Shown: one piece after another, positions 54,649 through 62,974 of the stretch
How the letters are laid out: each line of letters opens with the position of its first letter
Position numbering within the stretch: position 1 is the stretch's first letter
Source: Marinicella litoralis
GTDB taxonomy: Bacteria; Pseudomonadota; Gammaproteobacteria; Xanthomonadales; Marinicellaceae
Assembly: GCF_002591915.1 (NCBI RefSeq)
Contig: NZ_NIHB01000002.1
Span: 1 to 64,000 of the forward strand
DNA length: 64,000 nt
Reading direction: 5' to 3'
The notes under the pieces: generated by a model
Database searches by the model: none
What the model saw: only the letters and a program-made list of their open reading frames with translations
What the model was told of the DNA's origin: nothing
Made by a program: the position numbers and the translations under genes

Positions 54649-55386
54649 TTAGAAAAAATTAATTAACATATAAACAGCAAGTAAAATCATTATTAAATTT
54701 TCAGTCAAGGACACAAAACCTAATGGTACATTGCTGTCACCACCAACACAGGCACACTTCAACGCTCTTTTATCAATATAAACAGCCTTAATGACGGAAA
54801 CCGCACCTATTGTGCCTATCAGTAATGCCACTGGGGCAAAATACCAAGGGTTTAATCCCGATAACATACCAATGCCTGCATAAGCTTCAGCAAAGGCATA
54901 AAAACGAGCATATGGAATGTATTTCATTGCCAATAAATCATAAGTGATGAATTGATTGATAAAACCATTCAAATCACGAAGTTTTTGAATGGCCAATACA
55001 GCCATACTCATCCCAAAAAACCAAATCAGCACCGGTTCAAATACCAAGTCTTGGTAGGTATTAATTGTCAATGACAATGCCATTAAAAATGTCACTGCAA
55101 AAATGGCAATGATGGGCTTATAGGTGACAACATCTTTATCAGGGTTTTCAAGGCCTAAATAACTGCGCAAATCATCATGTCCACCAATCCGCTCTCCTTC
55201 TACAAATACCTGTGGTGTACTTTTAACGCCCTGTTCTTGTTTAAAAACATCTGTTTGTTCCCTTGATTCTAAAATTTGGTCAGCAACTTCAAAACCGTGT
55301 TTTTTAAGTAAATATTTGGCCTTTAAACCATATGGACAGATATGTTCTGCCGTTTCCATTCTGTATAGAGTTGCTTTCTTTTTCAT
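54649..55386 (-). CDS. Glutaredoxin-MauE/DoxX-like fusion membrane protein
   Basis: A 245-residue protein. An N-terminal glutaredoxin-like domain (residues 1-78) has CPYG at 17-20 and the cis-Pro motif STPQVFVEGERIGGHDDL. A MauE-like four-helix membrane domain follows at about 92-245 (PIIAIFAVTFLMALSLTI, DLLAMKYIPYARFYAFAEAYAGIG, LKCACVGGDSNVPLG). The CAC motif corresponds to the redox pair in MauE proteins. It presumably carries electrons across the membrane to reduce disulfides or metal sites in the periplasm. It overlaps cusA by 4 bp. Confidence 0.88.
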   Translation of the reverse strand: MKKKATLYRMETAEHICPYGLKAKYLLKKHGFEVADQILESREQTDVFKQEQGVKSTPQVFVEGERIGGHDDLRSYLGLENPDKDVVTYKPIIAIFAVTFLMALSLTINTYQDLVFEPVLIWFFGMSMAVLAIQKLRDLNGFINQFITYDLLAMKYIPYARFYAFAEAYAGIGMLSGLNPWYFAPVALLIGTIGAVSVIKAVYIDKRALKCACVGGDSNVPLGFVSLTENLIMILLAVYMLINFF

Positions 55387-58300
55387 ATTAAATTCTCCTC
55401 ATTGTTTATTGAGTTTTTTAAACCGAATTGTTTTTCAATGGATTTATAACGCCACAATAAATAAATCACTGGTAAAACAACCAAAGTCAAAACCAGCGCA
55501 CTGATCATGCCTCCTACCATGGGAGCAGCTATCCGACTCATCAATTCAGAACCTGTTCCAGTACCGTATAATATGGGCAATAAACCAATGATGATAGAAA
55601 GTGAAGTCATCATCACTGGGCGGACCCTTAAACCAGCTCCTGAGGTCACAGCTTCTAAAATGGCTGCCTTTGTGGGTTGCGAGCCATTTTCATTGTATTT
55701 TAAAACCAATGCTTGATATGACTGATTGAGGTATACCAACATAATCACCCCAATTTCAACAGCCACACCTGCCAAAGCTATAAAACCAACACCCACTGCA
55801 ATCGAATAATTAAAGCCTTCCAGATAAATCAACCAAATACTGCCAACCAAGGCAAATGGTAAAGTACCCATGATGATGGCCACTTCTGTAAAATTCCTGA
55901 AGTTCATGAACAACAACAACACAATAATGCCCAGTGTCAGTGGCACAACATACATTAATTTTTCTTTGGCTCTGAGCATATATTCATACTGACCAGACCA
56001 GGTAATTGAATAACCAGCAGGCAAGTTTAATTGTTCATTGACGATTTTTTGTGCCCGTTCTACATAGGTACCCACATCAGTTCCTTCAATGTCAATTAAG
56101 GACCAGCCAGTTAACCGGGCATTTTCACTTTTGATGCCTGGAGGGCCATCTTCAATGAACACATCTGCCACATCACCCAAAGCGATGATTTGTTTGTTTG
56201 GAGTCACGATGGGTAGCATTGCTATCTTTTCTGGCGAATTTCGATCCTCTTGTGGGTACCTGACATTAACGGGGTACCTTTCTTGACCTTCAACGGTCTC
56301 GGTTACATTCATGCCACCTATGGCGGAAGAGATGACTTGTTGAATGGCTGCCACAGTCAAGTTGTACCGAGCCGCTTGTTCACGTTTGATGTCAATCTTG
56401 ATGTACCTACCACCGGCTACCCGCTCAGAATACACTGAAGCTGTTCCTGTGACATCCTGTAAGATTTCCTCCAACTGCTTTCCTATGGATTCAATTTCAG
56501 TCAATTCAGGGCCTGATATTTTGATGCCCACAGGTGTTTTGATACCTGTGGCCAGCATATCAATTCTGGTTTTGATGGGCATAACCCAAGCATTGGTAAC
56601 GCCTGGAATATTGACCAAGGCGTTGAGTTCTTGTTTCAAATCTTCGGTGTCTATACCAGCTCGCCATTGATCTTTGGGTTTGAACTGAATAAATGTTTCA
56701 ATCATGGTCAATGGCGCAGGGTCAGTGGCTGTCTCAGCCCGACCAACTTTGCCAAATACGGTTGCTACTTCAGGAACAGACTTAATCAACTTATCAGTTT
56801 GCTGCAACAATTGACGTGCTTTACCAATAGAGATACCTGGATAAGTGGTAGGCATGTACATCAAATCACCTTCATCCAAAGGTGGCATAAACTCGCTGCC
56901 AATTTTATTGACTGGCCAGAACCCTACAAACATCACCAACAAGGCCATCAACAAAGTAAGCTTGGGAAATTTCAAGGCAGTTTTCAAAACGGGCATATAC
57001 ATGGCAGTCAATAATTTGTTGACTGGATTTTTGTGTTCGGGCAGCACCTTACCTCGAACAAAGTAGCCCATCAATACTGGAACCAACGTCACTGCCAATG
57101 CAGCTGATGCAGCCATTGCATATGTTTTGGTGAAGGCCAGTGGTGAAAACATGCGACCCTCTTGGGCCTCTAAGGTAAACACCGGAATAAAACTGACTGT
57201 AATGATCAACAGACTAAAGAACAAGGCTGGGCCCACTTCTGAAGCGGATTTGATGACAATTTGCCATCGGTTGGTATCGTTGACCTCCGTCTTTTCCATG
57301 TGCTTATGCATGTTTTCGATCATCACAATGGCCCCATCTATCATGGCCCCAATGGCTATTGCTATCCCTCCCAACGACATGATATTGGCATTCAGACCTT
57401 GCATGTGCATGATAATAAAAGCCGTTAAAATGCCTATAGGTAATGAAAAGATGGCCACCAATGAAGACCTGAGGTGAAATAAGAAAATAAAACAAACCAA
57501 ACCCACCACTGCAAATTCTTGTAACAGTTTGTACCATAAATTCTCAACGGCTCGTTCAATCAAGGCACTTCTGTCATAAACTGTGATGATTTCTACCCCC
57601 TCAGGCAAGCCTTTTTTCAATGAATCTAGTTTTTCCTTTACCCCATCAATCGTGGCTTGGGCATTCTCTCCAAAACGCATGCTAACAATACCACCCACCA
57701 CTTCACCCTCACCATTGAGTTCTGCTATACCTCTTCTCATTTGTGGGCCTAATTCTATTTGAGCCACGTCTTTTAACAACAATGGGCTGCCATTGTCATT
57801 CACTCCCAAGGGCACTTGTTCAAGGTCCTTGATTTCATCAATGTATCCAGTGGCCCTGACCATATACTCGGCTTCTGCCATTTCTACCACAGAGGCTCCG
57901 ACTTCTTGATTGCTTTGTTTGATGGACATCAATAGGTGTGACAATGGAATGTTGAAAGCCTGTAGCTTTTGTGGATCCACTTTAACTTGATATTGTTTAA
58001 CCATACCACCGATGGCTGCCACCTCTGAAACCCCTGGCACCGTTTGCAACTCAAACTTTAAAAACCAATCTTGGATACTGCGAAGCTGACTTAAATCATG
58101 CTGGCCGGTCCGATCAATCAATGAATAAATGTAGACCCAACCAACACCCGTTGCATCCGGTCCCAGTTGTGGCTTGGCATTTTCAGGTAATGAAGGTGCC
58201 ACTTGACTCAAATACTCTAAGACGCGACTGCGTGCCCAATAAAGATCTGTATCCTCATCAAAAATCACATAGACAAATGAATCACCAAAAAACGAATAAC

Positions 58301-58550
58301 CACGGACGGTCAATGCCCCAGGCACAGAAAGCATGGCCGTGGTTAAAGGGTACGTCACTTGATCTTGCACCACTTGCGGTGCTTGTCCCGGATAATTGGT
58401 TTTAATAATGACTTGGACATCTGACAAATCAGGAATCGCGTCCACTGGTGTATTTTTAACAGCAAACAGCCCCATACCCAATAACACGAATGTGGCCAAT
58501 ACCACAAAAAATCGATTGTTTACTGACCAACTAATGACTGAACCTATCAT
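55383..58550 (-). CDS. cusA: CusA/CzcA-type heavy-metal efflux RND pump
   Basis: A 1055-residue inner-membrane RND pump. TM1 is at about 10-30; large periplasmic loops and twelve TM helices follow. Motifs are TNYPGQAPQVVQDQVTYPL, DGAIVMIENMHKHMEK, FMPPLDEGDLMYMPTTYPGIS, GKVGRAETATDPAPLTMIET and IKTRIDMLATGIKTPVGIKISG. Met residues within the last three match the Met sites of Cu/Ag pumps, so copper/silver rather than Zn/Co export is likely. It overlaps cusB by 4 bp (ATGA). It forms a tripartite CusCBA complex with the neighbouring genes. Confidence 0.94.
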   Translation of the reverse strand: MIGSVISWSVNNRFFVVLATFVLLGMGLFAVKNTPVDAIPDLSDVQVIIKTNYPGQAPQVVQDQVTYPLTTAMLSVPGALTVRGYSFFGDSFVYVIFDEDTDLYWARSRVLEYLSQVAPSLPENAKPQLGPDATGVGWVYIYSLIDRTGQHDLSQLRSIQDWFLKFELQTVPGVSEVAAIGGMVKQYQVKVDPQKLQAFNIPLSHLLMSIKQSNQEVGASVVEMAEAEYMVRATGYIDEIKDLEQVPLGVNDNGSPLLLKDVAQIELGPQMRRGIAELNGEGEVVGGIVSMRFGENAQATIDGVKEKLDSLKKGLPEGVEIITVYDRSALIERAVENLWYKLLQEFAVVGLVCFIFLFHLRSSLVAIFSLPIGILTAFIIMHMQGLNANIMSLGGIAIAIGAMIDGAIVMIENMHKHMEKTEVNDTNRWQIVIKSASEVGPALFFSLLIITVSFIPVFTLEAQEGRMFSPLAFTKTYAMAASAALAVTLVPVLMGYFVRGKVLPEHKNPVNKLLTAMYMPVLKTALKFPKLTLLMALLVMFVGFWPVNKIGSEFMPPLDEGDLMYMPTTYPGISIGKARQLLQQTDKLIKSVPEVATVFGKVGRAETATDPAPLTMIETFIQFKPKDQWRAGIDTEDLKQELNALVNIPGVTNAWVMPIKTRIDMLATGIKTPVGIKISGPELTEIESIGKQLEEILQDVTGTASVYSERVAGGRYIKIDIKREQAARYNLTVAAIQQVISSAIGGMNVTETVEGQERYPVNVRYPQEDRNSPEKIAMLPIVTPNKQIIALGDVADVFIEDGPPGIKSENARLTGWSLIDIEGTDVGTYVERAQKIVNEQLNLPAGYSITWSGQYEYMLRAKEKLMYVVPLTLGIIVLLLFMNFRNFTEVAIIMGTLPFALVGSIWLIYLEGFNYSIAVGVGFIALAGVAVEIGVIMLVYLNQSYQALVLKYNENGSQPTKAAILEAVTSGAGLRVRPVMMTSLSIIIGLLPILYGTGTGSELMSRIAAPMVGGMISALVLTLVVLPVIYLLWRYKSIEKQFGLKNSINNEENLI

Positions 58551-60064
58551 TGCTGAAACTCCTGATCAGACGCGTCCTTACTCATCTCAGAACTATTCAC
58601 ATTAGAATGATTCATTTTCGAATGGTCCATCTTCGAATGATCCATTTTCGAATAGTCAATTTCAGGTTCACTTTTCTTGGAATGGTCCATTTGTGAATGG
58701 TCCATCTTTGAATGATCTGTTTCGGGCTCGTTTATCGTGGATTGGTTCTTTTGCGAATGATCCATTTTGGAATGATCCATTTTGGAATGGTCCATTTTGG
58801 AATGGTCCATTTTGGAATGGTCCATCTTGGAATGGTCCATGGCAGGCTCACTCATTCTTTTAAAATCTGATGATTTACTGGATTCTGAATCTAAAAGAAA
58901 TTGAGCAGAAATCACAACTTGATCATCAACAGCAATCCCATCAATAATTTCAATATAATCATCGTATGCGCTGCCTATTGTGACTTTAACTGATTTGAAT
59001 TGACCAGAACCTAATGCCAATACAAGTCGGTCTGCTTGTCCTGTTCTGATGACAGCCTCTGCTGGCACAACCAGGACGTCATGATCGCCAATAGTATGGA
59101 TGTTGACTTGAGCAAACATATTGGGGCGCAGAACTTGATCAACATTTTCAAATTTCAGTCTGATTTTAAGTGTTCGGGTCATTGGATCCATCGACGGATA
59201 TATAAAGTCCACTTGTCCATGCCAAATTCTGCCCGGTAAGTATTCAAGTGTCATATCTACTGATTGAGTTAACTGGATCATGGTTGCTTGTTTTTCTAAC
59301 ACATCCACTTCAACCCATATATTTTCCAACTGAGCCACTGACATCAAAGTCATGCCTGGTTTGACGTAAAAACCAGCCCTGATTGGCAAATCTGTCACCA
59401 CACCTTGGTGTTGCGAATAGAAAGTTACTTTTTGCTTAGTAACTCGACTCTGTTTTAATTGTTTTATTTGCTCGCTGGTGAACTGTAAGGATTTCAAGCG
59501 ATCCTCTGCCGCTTGTATCAGACGGTCATTGCCTCTTTTTAAAGCCAATATAAATTCTTCTTGGGCATTAACCAACTCAGGAGAATACATTTCATATAAA
59601 GCTTGGTCTTTTTCAACTGTCTGCCCTGAGGACTTGATGTATAAAGTTTCAATCCACCCTTCTACTCGCGGATGAATATGAAACATCTGTTCTTCATTGT
59701 ATTTAACCAAGCCCATAGCTGTGATGTTTGAACCAACTGACCTTATTTCAGCCCGTGCAGTTCTTACCCCCAGGTTATTAACCACATTGGGAGAAATTTT
59801 TATCGCACCTGGATTGTCCTCTGCTGAGTTGCTGTCTCCATAATAAGGAATCAAATCCATGCCCATGGGCGATTGACCAGGTTCATCTCTGCGATAATTT
59901 GGATCCATCGGAGCAACCCAATACAAGGGGACTTTTTCATTCTTCGTTGAAGCGCTGGCATTGTTTTTCTGGTCAACAGATGAAAAATAAAAATAACTCA
60001 TGGCTACACCTATAACCAGTCCAGCAAACAGGCCAATGATGATTTGATTACGACTGTTATTCAT
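58547..60064 (-). CDS. cusB: CusB-type membrane fusion protein with His/Met pentad-repeat tail
   Basis: A 505-residue periplasmic adaptor. A TM anchor is at about 8-28, followed by a heavy-metal-binding domain (YWVAPMDPNYRRDEPGQSPMGMDLIPYYG at about 48-76). Barrel-sandwich hybrid, helical hairpin and beta-barrel domains run to about 400 (FHIHPRVEGWIETLYIKSSGQTVEKDQALYEMYSPEL, VTDLPIRAGFYVKPGMTL). The C-terminal ~100 residues (404-505) are pentads of the form MDHSK and variants. Ordinary CusB proteins lack such a tail, which should bind Cu/Ag through Met and His. It overlaps cusA (4 bp) and cusC (8 bp). Confidence 0.93.
   Translation of the reverse strand: MNNSRNQIIIGLFAGLVIGVAMSYFYFSSVDQKNNASASTKNEKVPLYWVAPMDPNYRRDEPGQSPMGMDLIPYYGDSNSAEDNPGAIKISPNVVNNLGVRTARAEIRSVGSNITAMGLVKYNEEQMFHIHPRVEGWIETLYIKSSGQTVEKDQALYEMYSPELVNAQEEFILALKRGNDRLIQAAEDRLKSLQFTSEQIKQLKQSRVTKQKVTFYSQHQGVVTDLPIRAGFYVKPGMTLMSVAQLENIWVEVDVLEKQATMIQLTQSVDMTLEYLPGRIWHGQVDFIYPSMDPMTRTLKIRLKFENVDQVLRPNMFAQVNIHTIGDHDVLVVPAEAVIRTGQADRLVLALGSGQFKSVKVTIGSAYDDYIEIIDGIAVDDQVVISAQFLLDSESSKSSDFKRMSEPAMDHSKMDHSKMDHSKMDHSKMDHSKMDHSQKNQSTINEPETDHSKMDHSQMDHSKKSEPEIDYSKMDHSKMDHSKMNHSNVNSSEMSKDASDQEFQQ
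58550..58855 (-). repeat. 15-bp coding tandem repeat (MDHSK pentads) in cusB
   Basis: The 3' end of cusB is built of 15-bp units that keep register for about twenty pentads. Three blocks are visible, each opened by an S/N-E-P-x segment (MSEPA, INEPE, KSEPE) and then two to six units of the MDHSK type. Codons differ among some units (TTC-GAA versus TTG-GAA junctions on the plus strand), so the array is older than a recent slippage burst, except for the near-identical run at about 58755-58840. Confidence 0.95.
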
Positions 60065-61430
60065 GATTTAACTCCAGGTTGATAGCGGCTTTTGAAACTG
60101 TCTGTTTCCTGCCTTCCAATAAATAATTCAATTTTAGTTTCGTTTTCACCATGTTGACGGTGATATCAAGGGTATCAATTTGTGCATTCAACTCAGCTAT
60201 TTTCGCTCTAACCACTTCAGCAAAATCACCTTGATCATTGGTATAGGCATTGATAACAGCCTCAGTTTGTTGGCTCATTTGTGGCAATATGCTTTCAACA
60301 TATAATTTTTTTCTTTCCATTAACTTCAGTAATTGTGATTTCTCGGCAATGAACGCCGACATCATTTGTCGCAACAACTGGGTCTTCTGTGTTTCTTTTT
60401 CAGCCACAGAAGAAACGGCTGCTTTTACGGTTTGGTCTTGCCTGTTTTTAGTAAACAAGGGCAAATCGAAAGTAACTCCCACTGAAAATAAATCAGCTCG
60501 ACTCATATGATTTTCCGCATCACCGCGATAACCATAGCTGGCATTGATTCCCCATTTTGGTTTGTATTGTTGCTGGGCCAATTCAACGCCTTTTTCCTCA
60601 GCTGCGATTTGTACATCTACCGCTTGTATGGCTGGATGTAACAATAAATATGACATCAAAGTTTTTGAACTGTCCTCTTGTTGGCTAAAAACAAGAGATT
60701 CATCAAGTAAAGAAATTACAGGTAATTGTGTACTGACATCAAAAGATGGATTATGAACAGGTGAGAGCATGTCATAATCTGCGCTGATGAATTCGTTTAA
60801 CTGAGCGCTCTTAAGTGCTCTTACTTGATTTAATTGCGTTAACCGATCTGTTAAACGTGTTAATTCCAATTGTGCTCTGATGAGGTCATGCTGCCTTCTT
60901 TGACCCAAGCCTGAACCGTAGCCGACTTCCACCAAATCCACCAACTGTTCAAACAAGGGACGTTCTTGTTCAATCAATCGAATGCTTTCCTGAACTTTAT
61001 AGGTATCGAGCCACAACTGCCCTACCTCTGAAGCCATCATCGACAATCGAGTGCTTCTTAGAAAAGGTTGTTCGTTGGCCAACAAACTCATCTGTGCCGT
61101 CTTTAAAGAACGGGTTTTTCCTCGAGACATCATTTGAGTGACACCCACTTTCAATTGGGTCATTGGCTCTTGATTGAAGGAGAAAGTGTCTGAGGCGATA
61201 TTCGCCACACCCAAAGACACCACAGGATCCGGCAACTGGCCTGCAGCAACTGACATGGCATCTAATTTATTTTGTTTATATTCACTGCCTGTTAACCATG
61301 GGTCATTGGCTTGCGCCAACTTTATGGCATCATACAATGACAATTCAGTCACTAACTCTTCACCAATGACCACTGAAAACGGTGTACACATTGCTATTGT
61401 AAGCAACCAACTTTTAATTTTATTCTTCAT
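60057..61430 (-). CDS. cusC: CusC/TolC-type outer-membrane efflux protein
   Basis: A 457-residue outer-membrane factor with signal peptide MKNKIKSWLLTIAMCTPFSVVIG. The two OEP domains show the typical layout: LSLYDAIKLAQANDPWL at the start, the first coiled-coil pair about 160-230 (LIRAQLELTRLTDRLTQLNQ), then GVTFDLPLFTKNRQDQTVKAAVSSVAEKE and the second helix pair. The ATG chosen begins the signal peptide and has AAGGG just upstream; a 16-codon longer frame is unsupported. It completes the tripartite efflux complex with CusB and CusA. Confidence 0.9.
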   Translation of the reverse strand: MKNKIKSWLLTIAMCTPFSVVIGEELVTELSLYDAIKLAQANDPWLTGSEYKQNKLDAMSVAAGQLPDPVVSLGVANIASDTFSFNQEPMTQLKVGVTQMMSRGKTRSLKTAQMSLLANEQPFLRSTRLSMMASEVGQLWLDTYKVQESIRLIEQERPLFEQLVDLVEVGYGSGLGQRRQHDLIRAQLELTRLTDRLTQLNQVRALKSAQLNEFISADYDMLSPVHNPSFDVSTQLPVISLLDESLVFSQQEDSSKTLMSYLLLHPAIQAVDVQIAAEEKGVELAQQQYKPKWGINASYGYRGDAENHMSRADLFSVGVTFDLPLFTKNRQDQTVKAAVSSVAEKETQKTQLLRQMMSAFIAEKSQLLKLMERKKLYVESILPQMSQQTEAVINAYTNDQGDFAEVVRAKIAELNAQIDTLDITVNMVKTKLKLNYLLEGRKQTVSKAAINLELNHE

Positions 61431-61554
61431 ACCAACCCTTTTGGGTAATGACCAATACAATAATCTTGCATTAACCATGATTCTGATTCAGAGGTATTTA
61501 GGCCTCTGCCAACATTAAAAAATAACGTCAAATTTCAGACGCAATTATCCTGTG

Positions 61555-61950
61555 TTAGCAGATAATGGGGGGGCGAAATAAAGCTGAGGTGGCTTGATAG
61601 TAGATGATTTTATGCTCATTGGAAAATGAGGCATGGTGATTCAGGTTGAACACTGAGTTCATGCTGTTATTAATCATTGGACTTGAACCCGAACAGGTAT
61701 TCTGAGCACATTGGCAGTCCGTATCACAACAGTCATTTTGCATGTCTGGTTTCATGTCCATGGTAGACATGTCATGACCAGCATGTAGGTCATTTGCGAT
61801 TAATGATTGACTGGAAGGCATATCATGATCAGCCATTTCCATTTTGCATGCAACAGCAGCTGACAGTGATTGACTCATTATCAGTAATAAAATCAACGCA
61901 AAGGATGTGCGTTGAAATCGTTTATTTTTGTTGGCATGCTTTAACATCAC
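61555..61950 (-). CDS. Met/His/Cys-rich small exported protein (CopL-like)
   Basis: A protein of about 131 residues with a signal peptide (SFALILLLIMSQSLSAAVA). The short mature chain is loaded with metal ligands: MEMADHDM, HAGHDMSTMDMKPDMQ, CCDTDCQCAQNTC and NHH. Genes of this kind precede cop/cus operons in many gammaproteobacteria; CopL in Xanthomonas is needed for copper-responsive expression. It lies 125 bp before cusC on the same strand. It could chaperone copper, buffer it or act in leader regulation. The frame opens with GTG followed by ATG; the latter (61947) is the safer start. Confidence 0.75.
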   Translation of the reverse strand: MMLKHANKNKRFQRTSFALILLLIMSQSLSAAVACKMEMADHDMPSSQSLIANDLHAGHDMSTMDMKPDMQNDCCDTDCQCAQNTCSGSSPMINNSMNSVFNLNHHASFSNEHKIIYYQATSALFRPPIIC

Positions 61951-62035
61951 CTACTATGATACCTAGTCAAATCAAAAGTTCAATATTTAAGGTGAATTTA
62001 ATTGGCATCAACAATGAAAACGATTTTCATAAATC

Positions 62036-62935
62036 ATGATTAATTTATCATCGGTGACCATGCGTCGAATGGTTCGAACCACCTCCAAGTGGTTCTTAAA
62101 TGGTCGTTGTCCTTTGTGGTTACAACGCAAAGGTTTAAACCTATTAGGCGGCTATGCTTTCCTACCCAAACCCATCAAAATTGAAAAATCCATGATAGCA
62201 GCCCGACCTGTTTGGTGGTTCAACCTCGATAACCGCAGATCTGAACAAGTTATATTGTATTTTCATGGTGGTGGGTATGGCATTGGATCGCCTAGATCGC
62301 ACCGGGACTTGTGTGCTTATTTGGCACTATATGCCAATACGTCTGTGGCCTCAATTGCATATAGATTGGCTCCAGAACACCCTTATCCTGCTGCCATAGA
62401 TGATGGCATGGCCGCTTATAAAGCACTGATGGACTCAGGGTTTTCGCCCGATAAAATCACCTTAGCTGGTGATTCAGCCGGAGGTGGCTTGGCATTAACA
62501 TTGGCCCTCAAAATAAAGGCTCAAAATTTGCCCCAACCGGCTTGTTTGTTTTTGATTTCGCCATGGATCAACAAATCAAGGGAAGCGGTCAGCCATGTGA
62601 CCCAATTTGAGGTGGATCCAGTCATCAATGAATCATGGAGTTTACAAATGGCAGGCAATTATTTACAAAACTCAGCCCAAATCACCGCTGAGGCCTGTTT
62701 GGTCGATAAAGACTTAAGTGGCATCGCGCCCATGCTCATACATGTGGGTACAGATGAAGTATTATTGGATGACAGTTTGCTGCTGAAACAAAAGGCAATC
62801 AAGGCAGGAGTTCACGTAACCTTAATCACTTTCAAAGAATTGTGGCATGTTTTCCACTTTTCAGCCAGTTTATTTAAACCCGCCAGAATGGCATTAAAAC
62901 AAGCGGGTGAATACATCCATTCAATGATGAATTAA
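62036..62935 (+). CDS. Alpha/beta hydrolase of the hormone-sensitive lipase family
   Basis: A 299-residue esterase/lipase. The HSL oxyanion motif HGGGYG is at 77-82, nucleophile S147 in GDSAGGG, the acid likely D240 in GTDEVLLDDS, and the base H271 in LWHVFH. APEHPYPAAIDD is a further HSL signature. It lacks a signal peptide; the N-terminus is basic (MRRMVRTTSKWF) and may sit at the membrane. It probably hydrolyses short acyl esters. It is divergent from the copper cluster and convergent with the Kef-type gene; no functional link is evident. Confidence 0.9.
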   Translation: MINLSSVTMRRMVRTTSKWFLNGRCPLWLQRKGLNLLGGYAFLPKPIKIEKSMIAARPVWWFNLDNRRSEQVILYFHGGGYGIGSPRSHRDLCAYLALYANTSVASIAYRLAPEHPYPAAIDDGMAAYKALMDSGFSPDKITLAGDSAGGGLALTLALKIKAQNLPQPACLFLISPWINKSREAVSHVTQFEVDPVINESWSLQMAGNYLQNSAQITAEACLVDKDLSGIAPMLIHVGTDEVLLDDSLLLKQKAIKAGVHVTLITFKELWHVFHFSASLFKPARMALKQAGEYIHSMMN

Positions 62936-62974
62936 CTGTACAGCAAACCAGTAAAACCAGCCCTGTCCGTCAAA

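Noticed and set aside
58550-58855. A possible CRISPR-like array from regularly spaced short repeats
   Set aside because: The 15-bp units are contiguous, without spacers, in frame with cusB and encode MDHSK pentads.
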